Of a DNA stretch of 24,148 nucleotides, positions 1 to 8,909 are shown piece by piece. The notes under the pieces were generated by a model. The model did no database searches. It was given only the letters and a program-made list of their open reading frames with translations, and was not told where the DNA came from. The translations under genes were made by a program, and so were the position numbers. The DNA is from Lachnospiraceae bacterium (GTDB taxonomy: Bacteria > Bacillota > Clostridia > Lachnospirales > Lachnospiraceae), in NCBI GenBank assembly GCA_003520105.1, contig DOVL01000012.1:1-24148 (forward strand), written 5' to 3'. Every line of letters begins with the position of its first letter. Position 1 is the stretch's first letter.

Positions 1-1096
1 TATTGGTATCAACCTTATATCCGGCCCCCGGAACTTTAAGGTTATTTGCGCAGATCATATCTGCGTTCTTCTTGGTAAGCTTTGCTGCCGAATTCTCGAG
101 CATATTCTCGGTCTCCATAGAGAAACCGCAGATAAACTGACCCGGTTTCTTATTCTCGCCGAGAGTATTAAGAATATCCCGGGTTCTCTTCAGCGGAATG
201 GCCATATCGCCTTCCTGCTTCTTGATCTTGTTATCGGCAACTGAAACAGGTGTATAATCAGCAACCGCTGCAGACATAATGATAATATCCATATCAGCCG
301 CCCTGCCCGTTATCTCATTATACATATCCTGAGCAGTAGTTATATCAACCCTCTTAACATTGAGCGGTGTATCAAGATTTACAGGACCGGTCACAAGCGT
401 TACATCCGCTCCTCTTTTAGCTGCAACTCTTGCAAGAGCAAAGCCCATCTTACCTGAAGAATGATTGGTTATGATACGTACCGGATCGATAGGTTCTTCC
501 GTCGGACCGGCTGAGATCATAACCTTCTTACCAACCATATCATGGTTGTATTCTATCGCATTAAGTATATGTTCAACAAGTATTTCTTCCTTCGGAAGCT
601 TGCCTTTACCCTCATAACCGCAGGCCAGAGGACCAACCTCTGATTCAATTATCTGATATCCTCTCTTCCTGAGTATCTCTATATTTTCCTGAACTACAGG
701 GTTTTCAAGCATATATACGTTCATTGAAGGGCAAATAAGCATCGGGCATCTTGCCGGAAGAACTGTTGTAGTAAGCATATCATCTGCTATACCATGAGCC
801 AGCTTTCCGATAATATCAGCCGTTGCCGGAGCTATAAGTATGCAGTCTGCAGACTGTCCGAGCGAAATATGTGGAACGTTTACAAGATCATCCGGATTCT
901 CATCAAATGTATCAACATATACTTTATTCTTTGTAAGTACCTCGAAGGTCTTCGGAGTGATGAACTGGCATGCATTTTTTGTCATCACAACATGAACGTC
1001 CGCACCAAGCTTATACAGCATACTTGCAACATTGGTCATCTTATATGCAGCTATCCCCCCGGATACGCCGAGGACTATCTTCATTCCCTCAATCAT
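1..1096 (-). CDS. coaBC: Bifunctional phosphopantothenoylcysteine decarboxylase / phosphopantothenate-cysteine ligase, 3' end cut by the window
   Basis: CoaBC joins cysteine to 4'-phosphopantothenate (CoaB) and then decarboxylates the product (CoaC) to phosphopantetheine in CoA synthesis. I translated it directly because it runs off the window: 365 codons are visible of the roughly 400 usual for the family. The CoaC half begins IVLGVSGGIAAYK (flavin-binding) and carries the catalytic His76 in VPHIS, the PSMNVYM motif and Cys159 in GPLACG. The CoaB half starts near residue 185 with SAGPTEEPIDPVR and carries the NKIKK lysine at 290. These positions sit one residue after E. coli H75, C158 and K289. 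The start at 1096 is supported by AAGGAG six bases upstream; the Met four codons later has no such site. It follows panD after 81 bp and is last of the visible pantothenate operon. Only the C-terminus is missing. Confidence 0.96.
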   Translation of the reverse strand, partial: MIEGMKIVLGVSGGIAAYKMTNVASMLYKLGADVHVVMTKNACQFITPKTFEVLTKNKVYVDTFDENPDDLVNVPHISLGQSADCILIAPATADIIGKLAHGIADDMLTTTVLPARCPMLICPSMNVYMLENPVVQENIEILRKRGYQIIESEVGPLACGYEGKGKLPKEEILVEHILNAIEYNHDMVGKKVMISAGPTEEPIDPVRIITNHSSGKMGFALARVAAKRGADVTLVTGPVNLDTPLNVKRVDITTAQDMYNEITGRAADMDIIIMSAAVADYTPVSVADNKIKKQEGDMAIPLKRTRDILNTLGENKKPGQFICGFSMETENMLENSAAKLTKKNADMICANNLKVPGAGYKVDTN

Positions 1097-1177
1097 ATTT
1101 ATCTCCTTAATCATGTATAGAACCTACATGCATGAATAATATTTGATACCATCCGCAGGTATCTATACGAAATGTAA

Positions 1178-1579
1178 TCAGTCTTCGATCATCTCATCGG
1201 TGAGCAGTCCATGCTTCTCGTAACGTGTTACGCGAACGATCTTGTTGTCATCATCAACAAATACAACCTTAGGAGGATTCTCCTTCAGCTCTGCTGCATC
1301 CATGATGGCGTAACACATGATGATAACTTTGTCGCCTGTTGAAACACAGCGTGCAGCGGCTCCGTTGAGGCATATCATACCGCTTCCTCTGTCTCCGGCA
1401 ATAACATAGGTTTCCAGTCTGTTGCCGTTATCAACATCAACAACCTGAACCTTCTCGTACTCCATGATACCGGCAGCCTCCATAAGCTCCTCGTCGATGG
1501 TGATGCTTCCGACATAATTAAGTTCAGCCTGTACAACTGTTGCTCTATGAATTTTACCTTTAAGTGCGTTCAAAAGCAT
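1178..1579 (-). CDS. panD: Aspartate 1-decarboxylase (pyruvoyl enzyme)
   Basis: PanD converts L-aspartate to beta-alanine, the amine half of pantothenate. The 133-residue product has the self-processing site Gly24-Ser25 in [10 protein letters not shown], where cleavage creates the pyruvoyl cofactor, plus Lys9, Arg54, Thr57 and Tyr58 at the positions expected of the family, and the [19 protein letters not shown] core. The length is usual or slightly long; the acidic C-terminal tail (LLTDEMIED) is probably disordered. GGAGG lies 8 bases before the ATG. It sits 22 bp after panC and 81 bp before coaBC, so co-transcription is likely. Autocleavage helpers such as PanM are not expected in this lineage, and none is seen here. 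Confidence 0.97.
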   Translation of the reverse strand: MLLNALKGKIHRATVVQAELNYVGSITIDEELMEAAGIMEYEKVQVVDVDNGNRLETYVIAGDRGSGMICLNGAAARCVSTGDKVIIMCYAIMDAAELKENPPKVVFVDDDNKIVRVTRYEKHGLLTDEMIED

Positions 1580-1601
1580 ATCATATACCTCCGTATTTTA
1601 C

Positions 1602-2453
1602 CTATCTTACATTCATGATGAAGTTATCGATAAGCCTAACCTTGTTATTGATCTTCACAGCGATAGCGCAGAGGATCTCGCCCTCGATCTTGTCAACCGC
1701 TTCCATTGTCTCATTATTTACGATCTCTACATAATCGATGTCAGCCATCGGCTCAGAATTGATAAGCTCCTTCATCTTCTCGATTACCTTCTTCGGATCC
1801 TTCTCGCCGTCATTGATAATCTTCTTACCAAGCAGGAGGGAACGGCTCAGGATCAGAGCAGCCTTGTGCTCCTTCTCGTCCATATATGTATTTCTTGAAC
1901 TCATTGCAAGTCCGTCCTCTTCACGAACGATCGGACATCCGATAACCTCGATATTCATGTTGAGGTCCTTAACCATTCTCTTGATAACAGCCAGCTGCTG
2001 TGCATCCTTCTGTCCAAAATAAGCACGGTCAGGCTGAACGATATTAAAGAATTTATTTACAACTGTACATACTCCTCTGAAGTGAACAGGTCTTGAAAGT
2101 CCGCAGAGGTGATTGGTAAGTCCGTTCATATCTACATATGACACGAAGCCGGGCTCATACATTTCTTCAGGATCCGGTGCGAAAACAAGTCTTGCGCCTG
2201 CTTCCTCGCAGAGCTTAAGATCTCTCTCGAGGTCTCTCGGATAATTTGCAAGATCCTCTGTAGGACCAAACTGCATAGGGTTAACAAATATAGTTACAAC
2301 AGTTCTGCTGTTCTCTTCAACAGATTTCTTAATAAGTGACAGATGACCCTCGTGGAGGTAACCCATTGTGGTTACAAGTCCTACTGTCTTGCCCTGCTTC
2401 TTCCAAGCTGTTACATGTGCTCTTACTTCTTCGATTGTCTTAACTACGTACAT
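1602..2453 (-). CDS. panC: Pantothenate synthetase (pantoate-beta-alanine ligase)
   Basis: PanC condenses D-pantoate with beta-alanine, using ATP through a pantoyl-adenylate, to give pantothenate in the cytoplasm. The 283-residue length is normal. Class-I-synthetase-like signatures are visible: TMGYLHEGHLSLI near residues 29-41 (HIGH-type ATP site), FVNPMQFGPTEDLANYPRD, the YFGQKDAQQLAVIKRM helix, and AMSSRN (the KMSKS equivalent). AAAGGAAAAGGAT precedes the ATG. It lies 46 bp after panB and 22 bp before panD. Nothing looks broken, and no alternative function is likely. Confidence 0.97.
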   Translation of the reverse strand: MYVVKTIEEVRAHVTAWKKQGKTVGLVTTMGYLHEGHLSLIKKSVEENSRTVVTIFVNPMQFGPTEDLANYPRDLERDLKLCEEAGARLVFAPDPEEMYEPGFVSYVDMNGLTNHLCGLSRPVHFRGVCTVVNKFFNIVQPDRAYFGQKDAQQLAVIKRMVKDLNMNIEVIGCPIVREEDGLAMSSRNTYMDEKEHKAALILSRSLLLGKKIINDGEKDPKKVIEKMKELINSEPMADIDYVEIVNNETMEAVDKIEGEILCAIAVKINNKVRLIDNFIMNVR

Positions 2454-2499
2454 ATCCTTTTCCTTTCCATATATGTATTATTTATATAATCCGTTCATT

Positions 2500-3327
2500 C
2501 TAATATAAACTCTCTATAACTTCATCACTTATCGTATATCCGTGTTCAGTGGCCGGATATGTACCGGCTTTGACCTCGGCGTCATAATCCTTGAAGGCCT
2601 GAACCATGGTTTCGCGTACATTTGCGAACTGCTTAACGAATTTTGGTCTGTAATCGCTGAACATCGCAAGCATATCAGCGTATACAAGTATCTGTCCGTC
2701 GCATCCTGCTCCGGCACCGATGCCGATGGTCGGAATATCAAGTTCCTTAGTAACTATCTCTGCAAGCTTTGCAGGAACACATTCAAGTACTACTGAGAAA
2801 GCTCCTGCCTCCTGAACGGCCTTTGCATCACGGAGAAGCTTCTTTGCAGTAGCTGTATCTCTGCCCTGAACCTTATAGCCGCCAAATTCATTAACATGCT
2901 GAGGTGTAAGTCCGATGTGAGCCATAACCGGAATGCCGGCTCTTGTGATTCCCTTTATTACATCGGCAACCTCTTCACCGCCTTCAAGCTTAACTGCATT
3001 GGCACGACCTTCCTTCATGAGACGTCCTGCATTTACGACCGCGTCATAAACGCTGGTCTGATAAGACATGAACGGCATATCTATAACTACGAGCGCATTC
3101 TTTGCACCTCTTGCAACTGCTGCGCCATGATGTATCATATCTTCCATGGTGACTGAAACCGTATCCTCATATCCGAGCATAACATTTCCGAGTGAGTCAC
3201 CTACCAGGATTCCGTTGATTCCGCCTTCATCAAGGAGCTTTGCGGTTGAATAATCATAACCGGTGAGCATAGAGATCTTCTCGCCCTTCTGCTTCATTTC
3301 CTTAAATGTTACAACTGTATTTTTCAT
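2500..3327 (-). CDS. panB: 3-methyl-2-oxobutanoate hydroxymethyltransferase (ketopantoate synthase)
   Basis: PanB transfers a hydroxymethyl group from methylene-tetrahydrofolate to 2-ketoisovalerate, giving ketopantoate, the first committed step of pantothenate synthesis. Family motifs are clear: [36 protein letters not shown] (metal and substrate binding), MAHIGLTPQ, the catalytic Glu in VVLECVPA, and [17 protein letters not shown] place the start at the ATG at 3327 ([12 protein letters not shown]; 275 residues) because AGGAG sits 7 bases upstream, inside the last codons of panG. A GTG six codons further upstream is in frame but lacks a ribosome site. Only 4 bp separate it from the panG stop, so the two are probably translationally coupled. 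Confidence 0.96.
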   Translation of the reverse strand: MKNTVVTFKEMKQKGEKISMLTGYDYSTAKLLDEGGINGILVGDSLGNVMLGYEDTVSVTMEDMIHHGAAVARGAKNALVVIDMPFMSYQTSVYDAVVNAGRLMKEGRANAVKLEGGEEVADVIKGITRAGIPVMAHIGLTPQHVNEFGGYKVQGRDTATAKKLLRDAKAVQEAGAFSVVLECVPAKLAEIVTKELDIPTIGIGAGAGCDGQILVYADMLAMFSDYRPKFVKQFANVRETMVQAFKDYDAEVKAGTYPATEHGYTISDEVIESLY

Positions 3328-3331
3328 ATCC

Positions 3332-4183
3332 TTACTCCTTTCCACCCTTTAAGAGTTTTGCCATTTCTGTATAGTCAATATCCGGATGCTTCTTCTCAGC
3401 AAGTCTGAGGACCGCCTCGGAAGCTCCGCAGTAAATAAATCTTTCATCATCCGAAAGAGAGGCCAGATGTTTTCTGACGGTATCCGTGTCGTTTCTCTCA
3501 ACAGGTCCCGTCAACTGAGCCATCGGTCCGTTTTTAGCTATTCCCCCGGCGTTATCTGCGAAAAGCCCCTTAAGTGCTTCACCGGCCATTTCTTTGGAAA
3601 AACCGCAGCTCTGCAGAAGATTCTCAGCCTCTCCCATGAGTCCGCAGACCATGTTACTGGCAAATACAGCTGCCGCATGATACCTGACCTTGTTTTCAGC
3701 GCTGATAACGGCTGTTTTTAGCCCCATGTTTCTGAAAAGCTCCTCTACCGAACTTATCTTACTGCTGTTTCCTTCAATTGTAATAAATGCATTTTGGAAA
3801 TTCTTATACGACGAAAACTTATCGTTTATCGCGTAAATAGGATGGATTGAAAAACCATAGAATCCGTAGATTTCTGAATCAGTGAATACTGATGAATCGC
3901 AGGCGCCGCTGGTATGAGCTACCAGTTTACCCTTAAGCTTTTTCTTATCGAGAGAAGAAAAAACCTCTGAAATACTATTGTCGCTGACAGTAATAAATAT
4001 CGCATCGCTTCCCTTTATAAGGTCATTCACGTCTTCATAGTACAAAGTATCAGTAAACTCTGCCGCTTCCTTCGCTCGCTCCGGGCTTCTGTTCCAATAT
4101 CCGGTAACATCTACTCCGTGGAGCTTCATGTACTTACCAAGAGTACATCCGACTCTGCCGGCTCCGATAAATCCAATCCTCAT
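3332..4183 (-). CDS. panG: Rossmann-fold/DUF2520 protein, probable ketopantoate reductase PanG
   Basis: The 283-residue product opens with a Rossmann NAD(P)-binding loop ([19 protein letters not shown]). It continues with the F420-oxidoreductase-like/DUF2520 pattern: [20 protein letters not shown], and the helical C-terminal domain with [11 protein letters not shown]. As I recall, members of this family encoded beside panB/C/D act as ketopantoate reductase (PanG), replacing PanE. The location here, first gene of a pan operon with no panE in view, fits that role; the specific reaction is inferred from context. The start at 4183 has AAAGGTGG just upstream; an in-frame start six codons earlier would include the ribosome site in the coding sequence. 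The gene probably begins about 115 nt after its transcription start. Confidence 0.8.
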   Translation of the reverse strand: MRIGFIGAGRVGCTLGKYMKLHGVDVTGYWNRSPERAKEAAEFTDTLYYEDVNDLIKGSDAIFITVSDNSISEVFSSLDKKKLKGKLVAHTSGACDSSVFTDSEIYGFYGFSIHPIYAINDKFSSYKNFQNAFITIEGNSSKISSVEELFRNMGLKTAVISAENKVRYHAAAVFASNMVCGLMGEAENLLQSCGFSKEMAGEALKGLFADNAGGIAKNGPMAQLTGPVERNDTDTVRKHLASLSDDERFIYCGASEAVLRLAEKKHPDIDYTEMAKLLKGGKE

Positions 4184-4305
4184 ACCATCACCACCTTTCA
4201 TCTATGCTTTGGTTTTAAACTAAAGTTAAATGAAAGCATGCCTTAATATGTCAGCTATTAAATTCTAAGGTACAGTTTCTTTCGAATACCATCCTTTGCA
4301 GCTTG

Positions 4306-4334
4306 AATATAATATATTTTATACAATTTGTAAA
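4306..4334 (-). promoter_or_regulatory. Predicted sigma-A promoter of the pan-coaBC operon
   Basis: Read on the minus strand, TTTACA (4334-4329), a 17-bp spacer and TATATT (4311-4306) form a credible housekeeping promoter. It predicts a start near 4299 and a leader of about 115 nt before panG. The 14-bp inverted repeat at 4316-4354 covers its -35 and spacer. Confidence 0.55.
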
Positions 4335-4354
4335 GATATTAAATTGTATAAAAT
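4316..4354. repeat. Perfect 14-bp inverted repeat over the pan promoter, candidate operator
   Basis: ATTTTATACAATTT at 4316-4329 is repeated inverted without mismatch at 4341-4354, with an 11-bp spacer, placing the half-site centres 25 bp apart. It is AT-rich and has no T tract next to it, so a terminator is unlikely. Its overlap with the predicted -35 suggests repressor binding. The regulator is unknown. Confidence 0.5.
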
Positions 4355-4435
4355 TTAGTACATAAGTAACTGCAACAGACAATCATATACAGCCATTGGC
4401 TGCTTGCAGACATATGGATGTATGTGTTTGTCGTT

Positions 4436-4501
4436 ATAGATTGCGCAGCAATCTATCGCCGGACAGAAGCCCCACAGGGGCGACCGGCGACGTAGTCGAC
4501 G
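4436..4501. repeat. Cluster of GC-rich three-base-loop hairpins
   Basis: Consecutive perfect stems occur here. ATAGATTGC/GCAATCTAT lies at 4436-4456 with loop GCA. CGCCGG/CCGGCG at 4457-4489 encloses GCCCC/GGGGC (4469-4481, loop ACA). CGAC/GTCG lies at 4488-4498 with loop GTA. A smaller CAGCC/GGCTG stem with loop ATT lies nearby, at about 4390-4402. No T tract follows on either strand, so a classical terminator is not supported, although the cluster lies just downstream of the kinase stop at 4522. The rest of 4184-4521 holds the pan promoter and AT-rich sequence, with no gene. Confidence 0.6.
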
Positions 4502-4521
4502 GGTTCGGCGGTTGCAGTTGA

Positions 4522-7500
4522 TTAACTCTTCAAATTAATATACGTATCCACCATTTCACTTATCGCAGCATAGTCGCCGTTTTCTATACTCTCCCTAAGT
4601 GCGTTCATGAAATCAATATTCTCTCCGGCGTACGTAAAATTGCAAAGCTTCTCGTAATCCTCAATGATACCGTCACTATCTCCGACAGCAGCCTTCTGTC
4701 CGATATCGCGAAGGATATCCTGATCAATCGTCTCAGCTATTGCTGCGTCCGCAGCAGCCGCATTATTATCATTTGCCTCAGGAGATGCCTGCTCTGCAAA
4801 CTCCGCATCGGTCATACCCTTATTTGCATCGATAAACTCCAGATATTCACCGATGGCAACAACTGTTTCCTGAAGTTTTTCAAGGAAATACGGAAGATTG
4901 TCTCTGACATAAGTCTTGTTTCCTATATTTACGGCAGCCTCAATGGTTGATGACATCGTAAGGATCTCATCCGCACCGATATTACCGCTGCTGGTTCTGA
5001 TTCCGTGAATACGATTTCTGAAGCCTCTGTAATCAGTTTTAAATCTGGTACTGAGTTCCTCGCCGGCATCCTTGTTCCTGCTGTAGAAGCTCGAAACAAG
5101 CTTATTATAAACATCGATATTTCCTCCGATCTTCTCAAGAATACGGCTGACCTCAAGCTTTTCGGAAAGCCTCTCAAGTCCCTCGCTGTATCTTGATTCT
5201 CTTATATACTGATCCATATCAGAGGTTCTGTATTTGATCTTGCTTCTGTCAACATTATTCATAATGATCGTGGCAAGTGTTCTTCTGTCGAATGGCTTAA
5301 CGATCATATCTGTAAATCCTTCCTCGATTAGTCTGCCTCTGTCTTCATTAACAGCATTTTCAGTCATGGCAATAATAGGCAGCTCGGTATATTTATCGCC
5401 GCCCAGCATTCTGATCTCCTTCATGGTGTCAGTACCATTCATTACAGGCATGATCATATCCATAAATACAAGATCATATTCATTGTTCATAACCATATCT
5501 ATTGCAGAAACACCGGATGATGCGATGTCGCATTTTATCTCCATCTGATTCATCACGCCGGTCGCTACAGTCGCATTAATATCCGTATCATCAACAAAAA
5601 GCACGGAAACATCAGGCGTCCACATCTGCTGCGCTTCTTCCATCGAAACCATCTCAATTACATCGGCATCTACCTGGGTATGATAATTACTTCCCTCAGG
5701 CCTATCCTGAAGCAGCGAGAAGGTAAAGGTCGAGCCCTCTCCATAGGTACTCTCAACCTCAATATCGCCACCCATGACGTCAGCCATCTTCTTGGCAATC
5801 GCAAGTCCGATACCGGTTCCCGAATAACCGGTTTCCTGCTTGTTGCTGTTGATATTATATACTTCAAATATGTGATCCAGTTTCTCTTTTCTGATTCCGA
5901 GACCTGTATCGGTTACGCCAAATACGATATTACTCCTCTTACCGGTCTTCTCATCGTTATAATCGTAGCAGTCAACCGTAAGAGTGATTGAACCCTCTCT
6001 GGTATATTTCTGTGCATTATCCAGAATATACATAAGTACGGCTCTGATCTTCTCATAGTCGCCGATCAGGACATCCGGAATATCATTTCCGAGTTCGACG
6101 AAGAACTTAATAGGTCTTCCGGCAACGAGATTGATCATCTTGTCAGAAATATCACATACAAGCGTAGTGATCGAATATGCCGCATTCACAGCAGTCTCAC
6201 GACCTGATTCGAGCCTTGCAAGTCTGATGATACCATCAACCTTACTGATGATATCATTACTCTGGGATACAATATTCTTCAGATTCTCCTGATCCTCCGG
6301 AGTTCTCTGAGTTCCGCTGTTCATTGTGTTTTCAGCAAGACTGATGATCGCATTGATAGGCGTTTTTATCTCATTACTGATATTTGCAAGATAGTCATTC
6401 TTGGCCGTGCTGGACTTGACTGTATCCTCATGTTCCTTGGCAAGTCTCTCCAGCTCTCTGTTCTTACCGAGAATAGCTTTTCTGAATTTAAAGAAGACAA
6501 ATACAGCAGTGAAGAGAATTATAACAACCAGTGCTATCAGAGATATTCTTACTATCTTCTTCTCGAAGAAGCCTTTCTTCTTGTTGATCGTAAAGGTCAT
6601 CACACTTTCACTTTCGGTTCCGTCTGCGTTTACAGCCGAAAGGGTGAATTTATACTCTCCGCCTTCAAGGTTGGTATATACAGCCTGCATAGGCATATTT
6701 CCGGAGATTACAACCGGTTCCGAATCAAAGCCGTCGAGCATATAGCTGACCTTAAGGTTTTCACGGTTGGTATATGTAAGAACACCGAAGGTTATGGTTA
6801 TCCTGTTGGTCTTGGCAGGGATAGTCAGATTTCCTCCGATCTCGTCAAAGGAATACGTCTTGCCGTCAACATCGATCTCGGAAACCGTAAGCTTAGGCGC
6901 AGCTTTATTTATCTTGATGTCATTGGTATCAAGTGTCTCGATACCGTTTGTACAGCAGATGTAAAGAATACCGTTTTTATCAAGGAGAGACGAAGATCCA
7001 TCCATGATCGATCTGGTAAGGCCATCACCCTTGGCCAGATACCTTCCGTTCACGCCGGCTGCACCGAGAAGTTCAGACTCAGTGGTCTGGAGCACACCCT
7101 TGGAACCGATAACCCATACTGAATTCCTCTTGATAATTATATCGTAAACATTATTTGAAAAATCAATGCTACTGAGGGCTCTGATAGCATCACCATAATA
7201 TGTGATACCATTATCGGTTCCTATAAAGAAACCTGACTCGCCCTTCGTGATACAGGAAATAACATCGGATGTCATACCCTGCTCGATTGTATAGCTCGTG
7301 ATCCTTTTGTTATCAATTATATAGAGACCGCCACCGTCCGTTCCGGCAAGTATCCTTCCCTTGTCGTCTTCTGCTATGGCAGTGATATTTGCGTTTTCAA
7401 GTCCGTCCGCTGCAGTATATCTGGTCTCAAGAGCATCGCCTGCGATGATACCGAGTCCTTCACTTGTTGCAACAGCTATCTTTCCTGAGCTCAGCTCATA

Positions 7501-8823
7501 GGTGCAGTTAACCTGATTTGACGGTAATTGCGAGGTACGACCGTAATACTTGGTCGTGCCTGACTTTGACCACATAATAACGCCGTAACGTCTGAAGGTA
7601 CTTACCCAGATATTTCCCTTGCTGTCGGCCATTACATCATTGACACCTACACCGCTGAGGATATCAGTGAGTCCGTTCGTAACCATGCGATCAAGAGGGT
7701 CGATAATATAAAGGCCCTCATCAGTACAGATATATTTGCAGGAATTGATATATCTTATGCAGTTTACGGAGCTTTCCGGAATCTTGAAAGCAGACGAATA
7801 GTCCTTGAACTTACTTCTGGCCATAAGAAGTAAGCCTTTTCTCGTAGAAGAAAGCCATATATTTCCCTCATAATCAATGATCATGGATGAAATATAGCTG
7901 TCTATGGAAAGGTTCTGGATATTGTTATATACTCCCTCGGCATCCAGATATCCGAGGCCGTTATCGGTACAAACATAGAGTCTGTCACCGTTCTTATAGA
8001 GGCTGTTGATACCGTAGCTTCCGGACTGAAGCTTCTCAAATTCAGAGAGATTTTCCATCCTGAGTATCTCTCCACCTACTGATCCGATGTAAATATAATT
8101 CTCACCGGCTTCAAGGGCAGAAAGCTCTTCTATCTCAAGAGTTTCGGCAGTCAGATTTCTGACAATGCTCTCTCCATCAACAGAAATACTGAGTGTAAAG
8201 AGCTCTGTTCTGTCAGCGATACCCCAGATACGCTCGTTAAAATAGCTTATATCGGATACATTCTTACCCGCAAGCATATCCACCTCACGAAGAACAAGCG
8301 TCTCCTCGTCAACGGTATAAAGTCCGTTCGAGCCTGCAACGTATATGGTACCATCCTCAGACTCGCAGATATCATTGATCGTCTTGATACCGTTATAATA
8401 GTCAGCTGAAAAATGCTGCATATCATTGCCCTTCTTGTAGAAGAGTCCGTAATTTGCAGTTGCTATCCACAGTCTTCCGGTTGAATCCTGGAAAAGCGAA
8501 TTAACGCAGTAAACATCGGCTTTCTCAGTATCCCAAAGGTTAAATACCTTGAATTCATTTCCGTCGTATCTGTAAAGACCTCCGTCGGTTCCTACCCAGA
8601 TATAGCCGGAAGCCGTCTGATATACACAGTTTACCTCGTTACTGCCGAGGCCGTTGTCCTGTGAGAAGATCGTTGAAATATAATCAGTAACAAGTTCTTT
8701 ATCATTTGCGGTTTCGGCAGAAACACTGTTTCCGTCATTTTGACGCACGAAAGCAAGGCATGCCAGGAAGCATGCCGCTATCATTAAATATATGACCGGT
8801 TTTTTTAGTCTGTCTGAAACCAT
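4522..8823 (-). CDS. Hybrid two-component sensor kinase with reg_prop beta-propeller, receiver and HPt domains; HisKA histidine replaced by Asn
   Basis: 1433 residues. An N-terminal membrane/signal segment (about 9-26) leads to an extracellular two-component 'reg_prop' propeller (about 50-650), with repeats of the type SxGxIWVGTxGGLYRYD. A Y_Y_Y-like domain (about 670-735) and a membrane helix (about 752-776) follow. The cytoplasmic part has a HisKA-like helix (about 807-875), a HATPase with YILDNAQKYT, DTGLGI and GTGIGLAIA, and a receiver with VDDTDIN and phosphoacceptor Asp1122 in FMDMIMPVMNG. The HPt-like domain carries His1273 in IHGIRTSSGNIGA. The usual HisKA motif SHEIRTP reads SNEIKTP, so residue 817 is Asn (AAT). 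Such propeller hybrids often sense polysaccharide fragments in Bacteroidetes; the ligand here is unknown and no sugar-use genes are beside it. The ribosome site (GGGA) is weak. It starts 86 bp after argD. Confidence 0.93.
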   Translation of the reverse strand: MVSDRLKKPVIYLMIAACFLACLAFVRQNDGNSVSAETANDKELVTDYISTIFSQDNGLGSNEVNCVYQTASGYIWVGTDGGLYRYDGNEFKVFNLWDTEKADVYCVNSLFQDSTGRLWIATANYGLFYKKGNDMQHFSADYYNGIKTINDICESEDGTIYVAGSNGLYTVDEETLVLREVDMLAGKNVSDISYFNERIWGIADRTELFTLSISVDGESIVRNLTAETLEIEELSALEAGENYIYIGSVGGEILRMENLSEFEKLQSGSYGINSLYKNGDRLYVCTDNGLGYLDAEGVYNNIQNLSIDSYISSMIIDYEGNIWLSSTRKGLLLMARSKFKDYSSAFKIPESSVNCIRYINSCKYICTDEGLYIIDPLDRMVTNGLTDILSGVGVNDVMADSKGNIWVSTFRRYGVIMWSKSGTTKYYGRTSQLPSNQVNCTYELSSGKIAVATSEGLGIIAGDALETRYTAADGLENANITAIAEDDKGRILAGTDGGGLYIIDNKRITSYTIEQGMTSDVISCITKGESGFFIGTDNGITYYGDAIRALSSIDFSNNVYDIIIKRNSVWVIGSKGVLQTTESELLGAAGVNGRYLAKGDGLTRSIMDGSSSLLDKNGILYICCTNGIETLDTNDIKINKAAPKLTVSEIDVDGKTYSFDEIGGNLTIPAKTNRITITFGVLTYTNRENLKVSYMLDGFDSEPVVISGNMPMQAVYTNLEGGEYKFTLSAVNADGTESESVMTFTINKKKGFFEKKIVRISLIALVVIILFTAVFVFFKFRKAILGKNRELERLAKEHEDTVKSSTAKNDYLANISNEIKTPINAIISLAENTMNSGTQRTPEDQENLKNIVSQSNDIISKVDGIIRLARLESGRETAVNAAYSITTLVCDISDKMINLVAGRPIKFFVELGNDIPDVLIGDYEKIRAVLMYILDNAQKYTREGSITLTVDCYDYNDEKTGKRSNIVFGVTDTGLGIRKEKLDHIFEVYNINSNKQETGYSGTGIGLAIAKKMADVMGGDIEVESTYGEGSTFTFSLLQDRPEGSNYHTQVDADVIEMVSMEEAQQMWTPDVSVLFVDDTDINATVATGVMNQMEIKCDIASSGVSAIDMVMNNEYDLVFMDMIMPVMNGTDTMKEIRMLGGDKYTELPIIAMTENAVNEDRGRLIEEGFTDMIVKPFDRRTLATIIMNNVDRSKIKYRTSDMDQYIRESRYSEGLERLSEKLEVSRILEKIGGNIDVYNKLVSSFYSRNKDAGEELSTRFKTDYRGFRNRIHGIRTSSGNIGADEILTMSSTIEAAVNIGNKTYVRDNLPYFLEKLQETVVAIGEYLEFIDANKGMTDAEFAEQASPEANDNNAAAADAAIAETIDQDILRDIGQKAAVGDSDGIIEDYEKLCNFTYAGENIDFMNALRESIENGDYAAISEMVDTYINLKS

Positions 8824-8853
8824 ATTATTCCCGTTTTATTCTTACGGCACGTC

Positions 8854-8879
8854 GATCCGACTAATTATCCGGTCGGATC
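8854..8879. repeat. 8-bp inverted repeat between argD and the kinase gene
   Basis: GATCCGAC at 8854-8861 and GTCGGATC at 8872-8879 form a perfect stem with a 10-base loop in the 86-bp gap. Minus-strand transcription has no U tract immediately after it, so it is a poor terminator. It could be a partial terminator for argD or an operator for the kinase gene; I cannot choose between them. Confidence 0.35.
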
Positions 8880-8909
8880 TTCATGCGTATTTTTTTGATC
8901 AGATACTAT

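Noticed and set aside
6430..7122. 230-residue plus-strand open frame
   Set aside because: It lies wholly opposite the hybrid kinase gene, has no ribosome site or family motif, and is a shadow frame.
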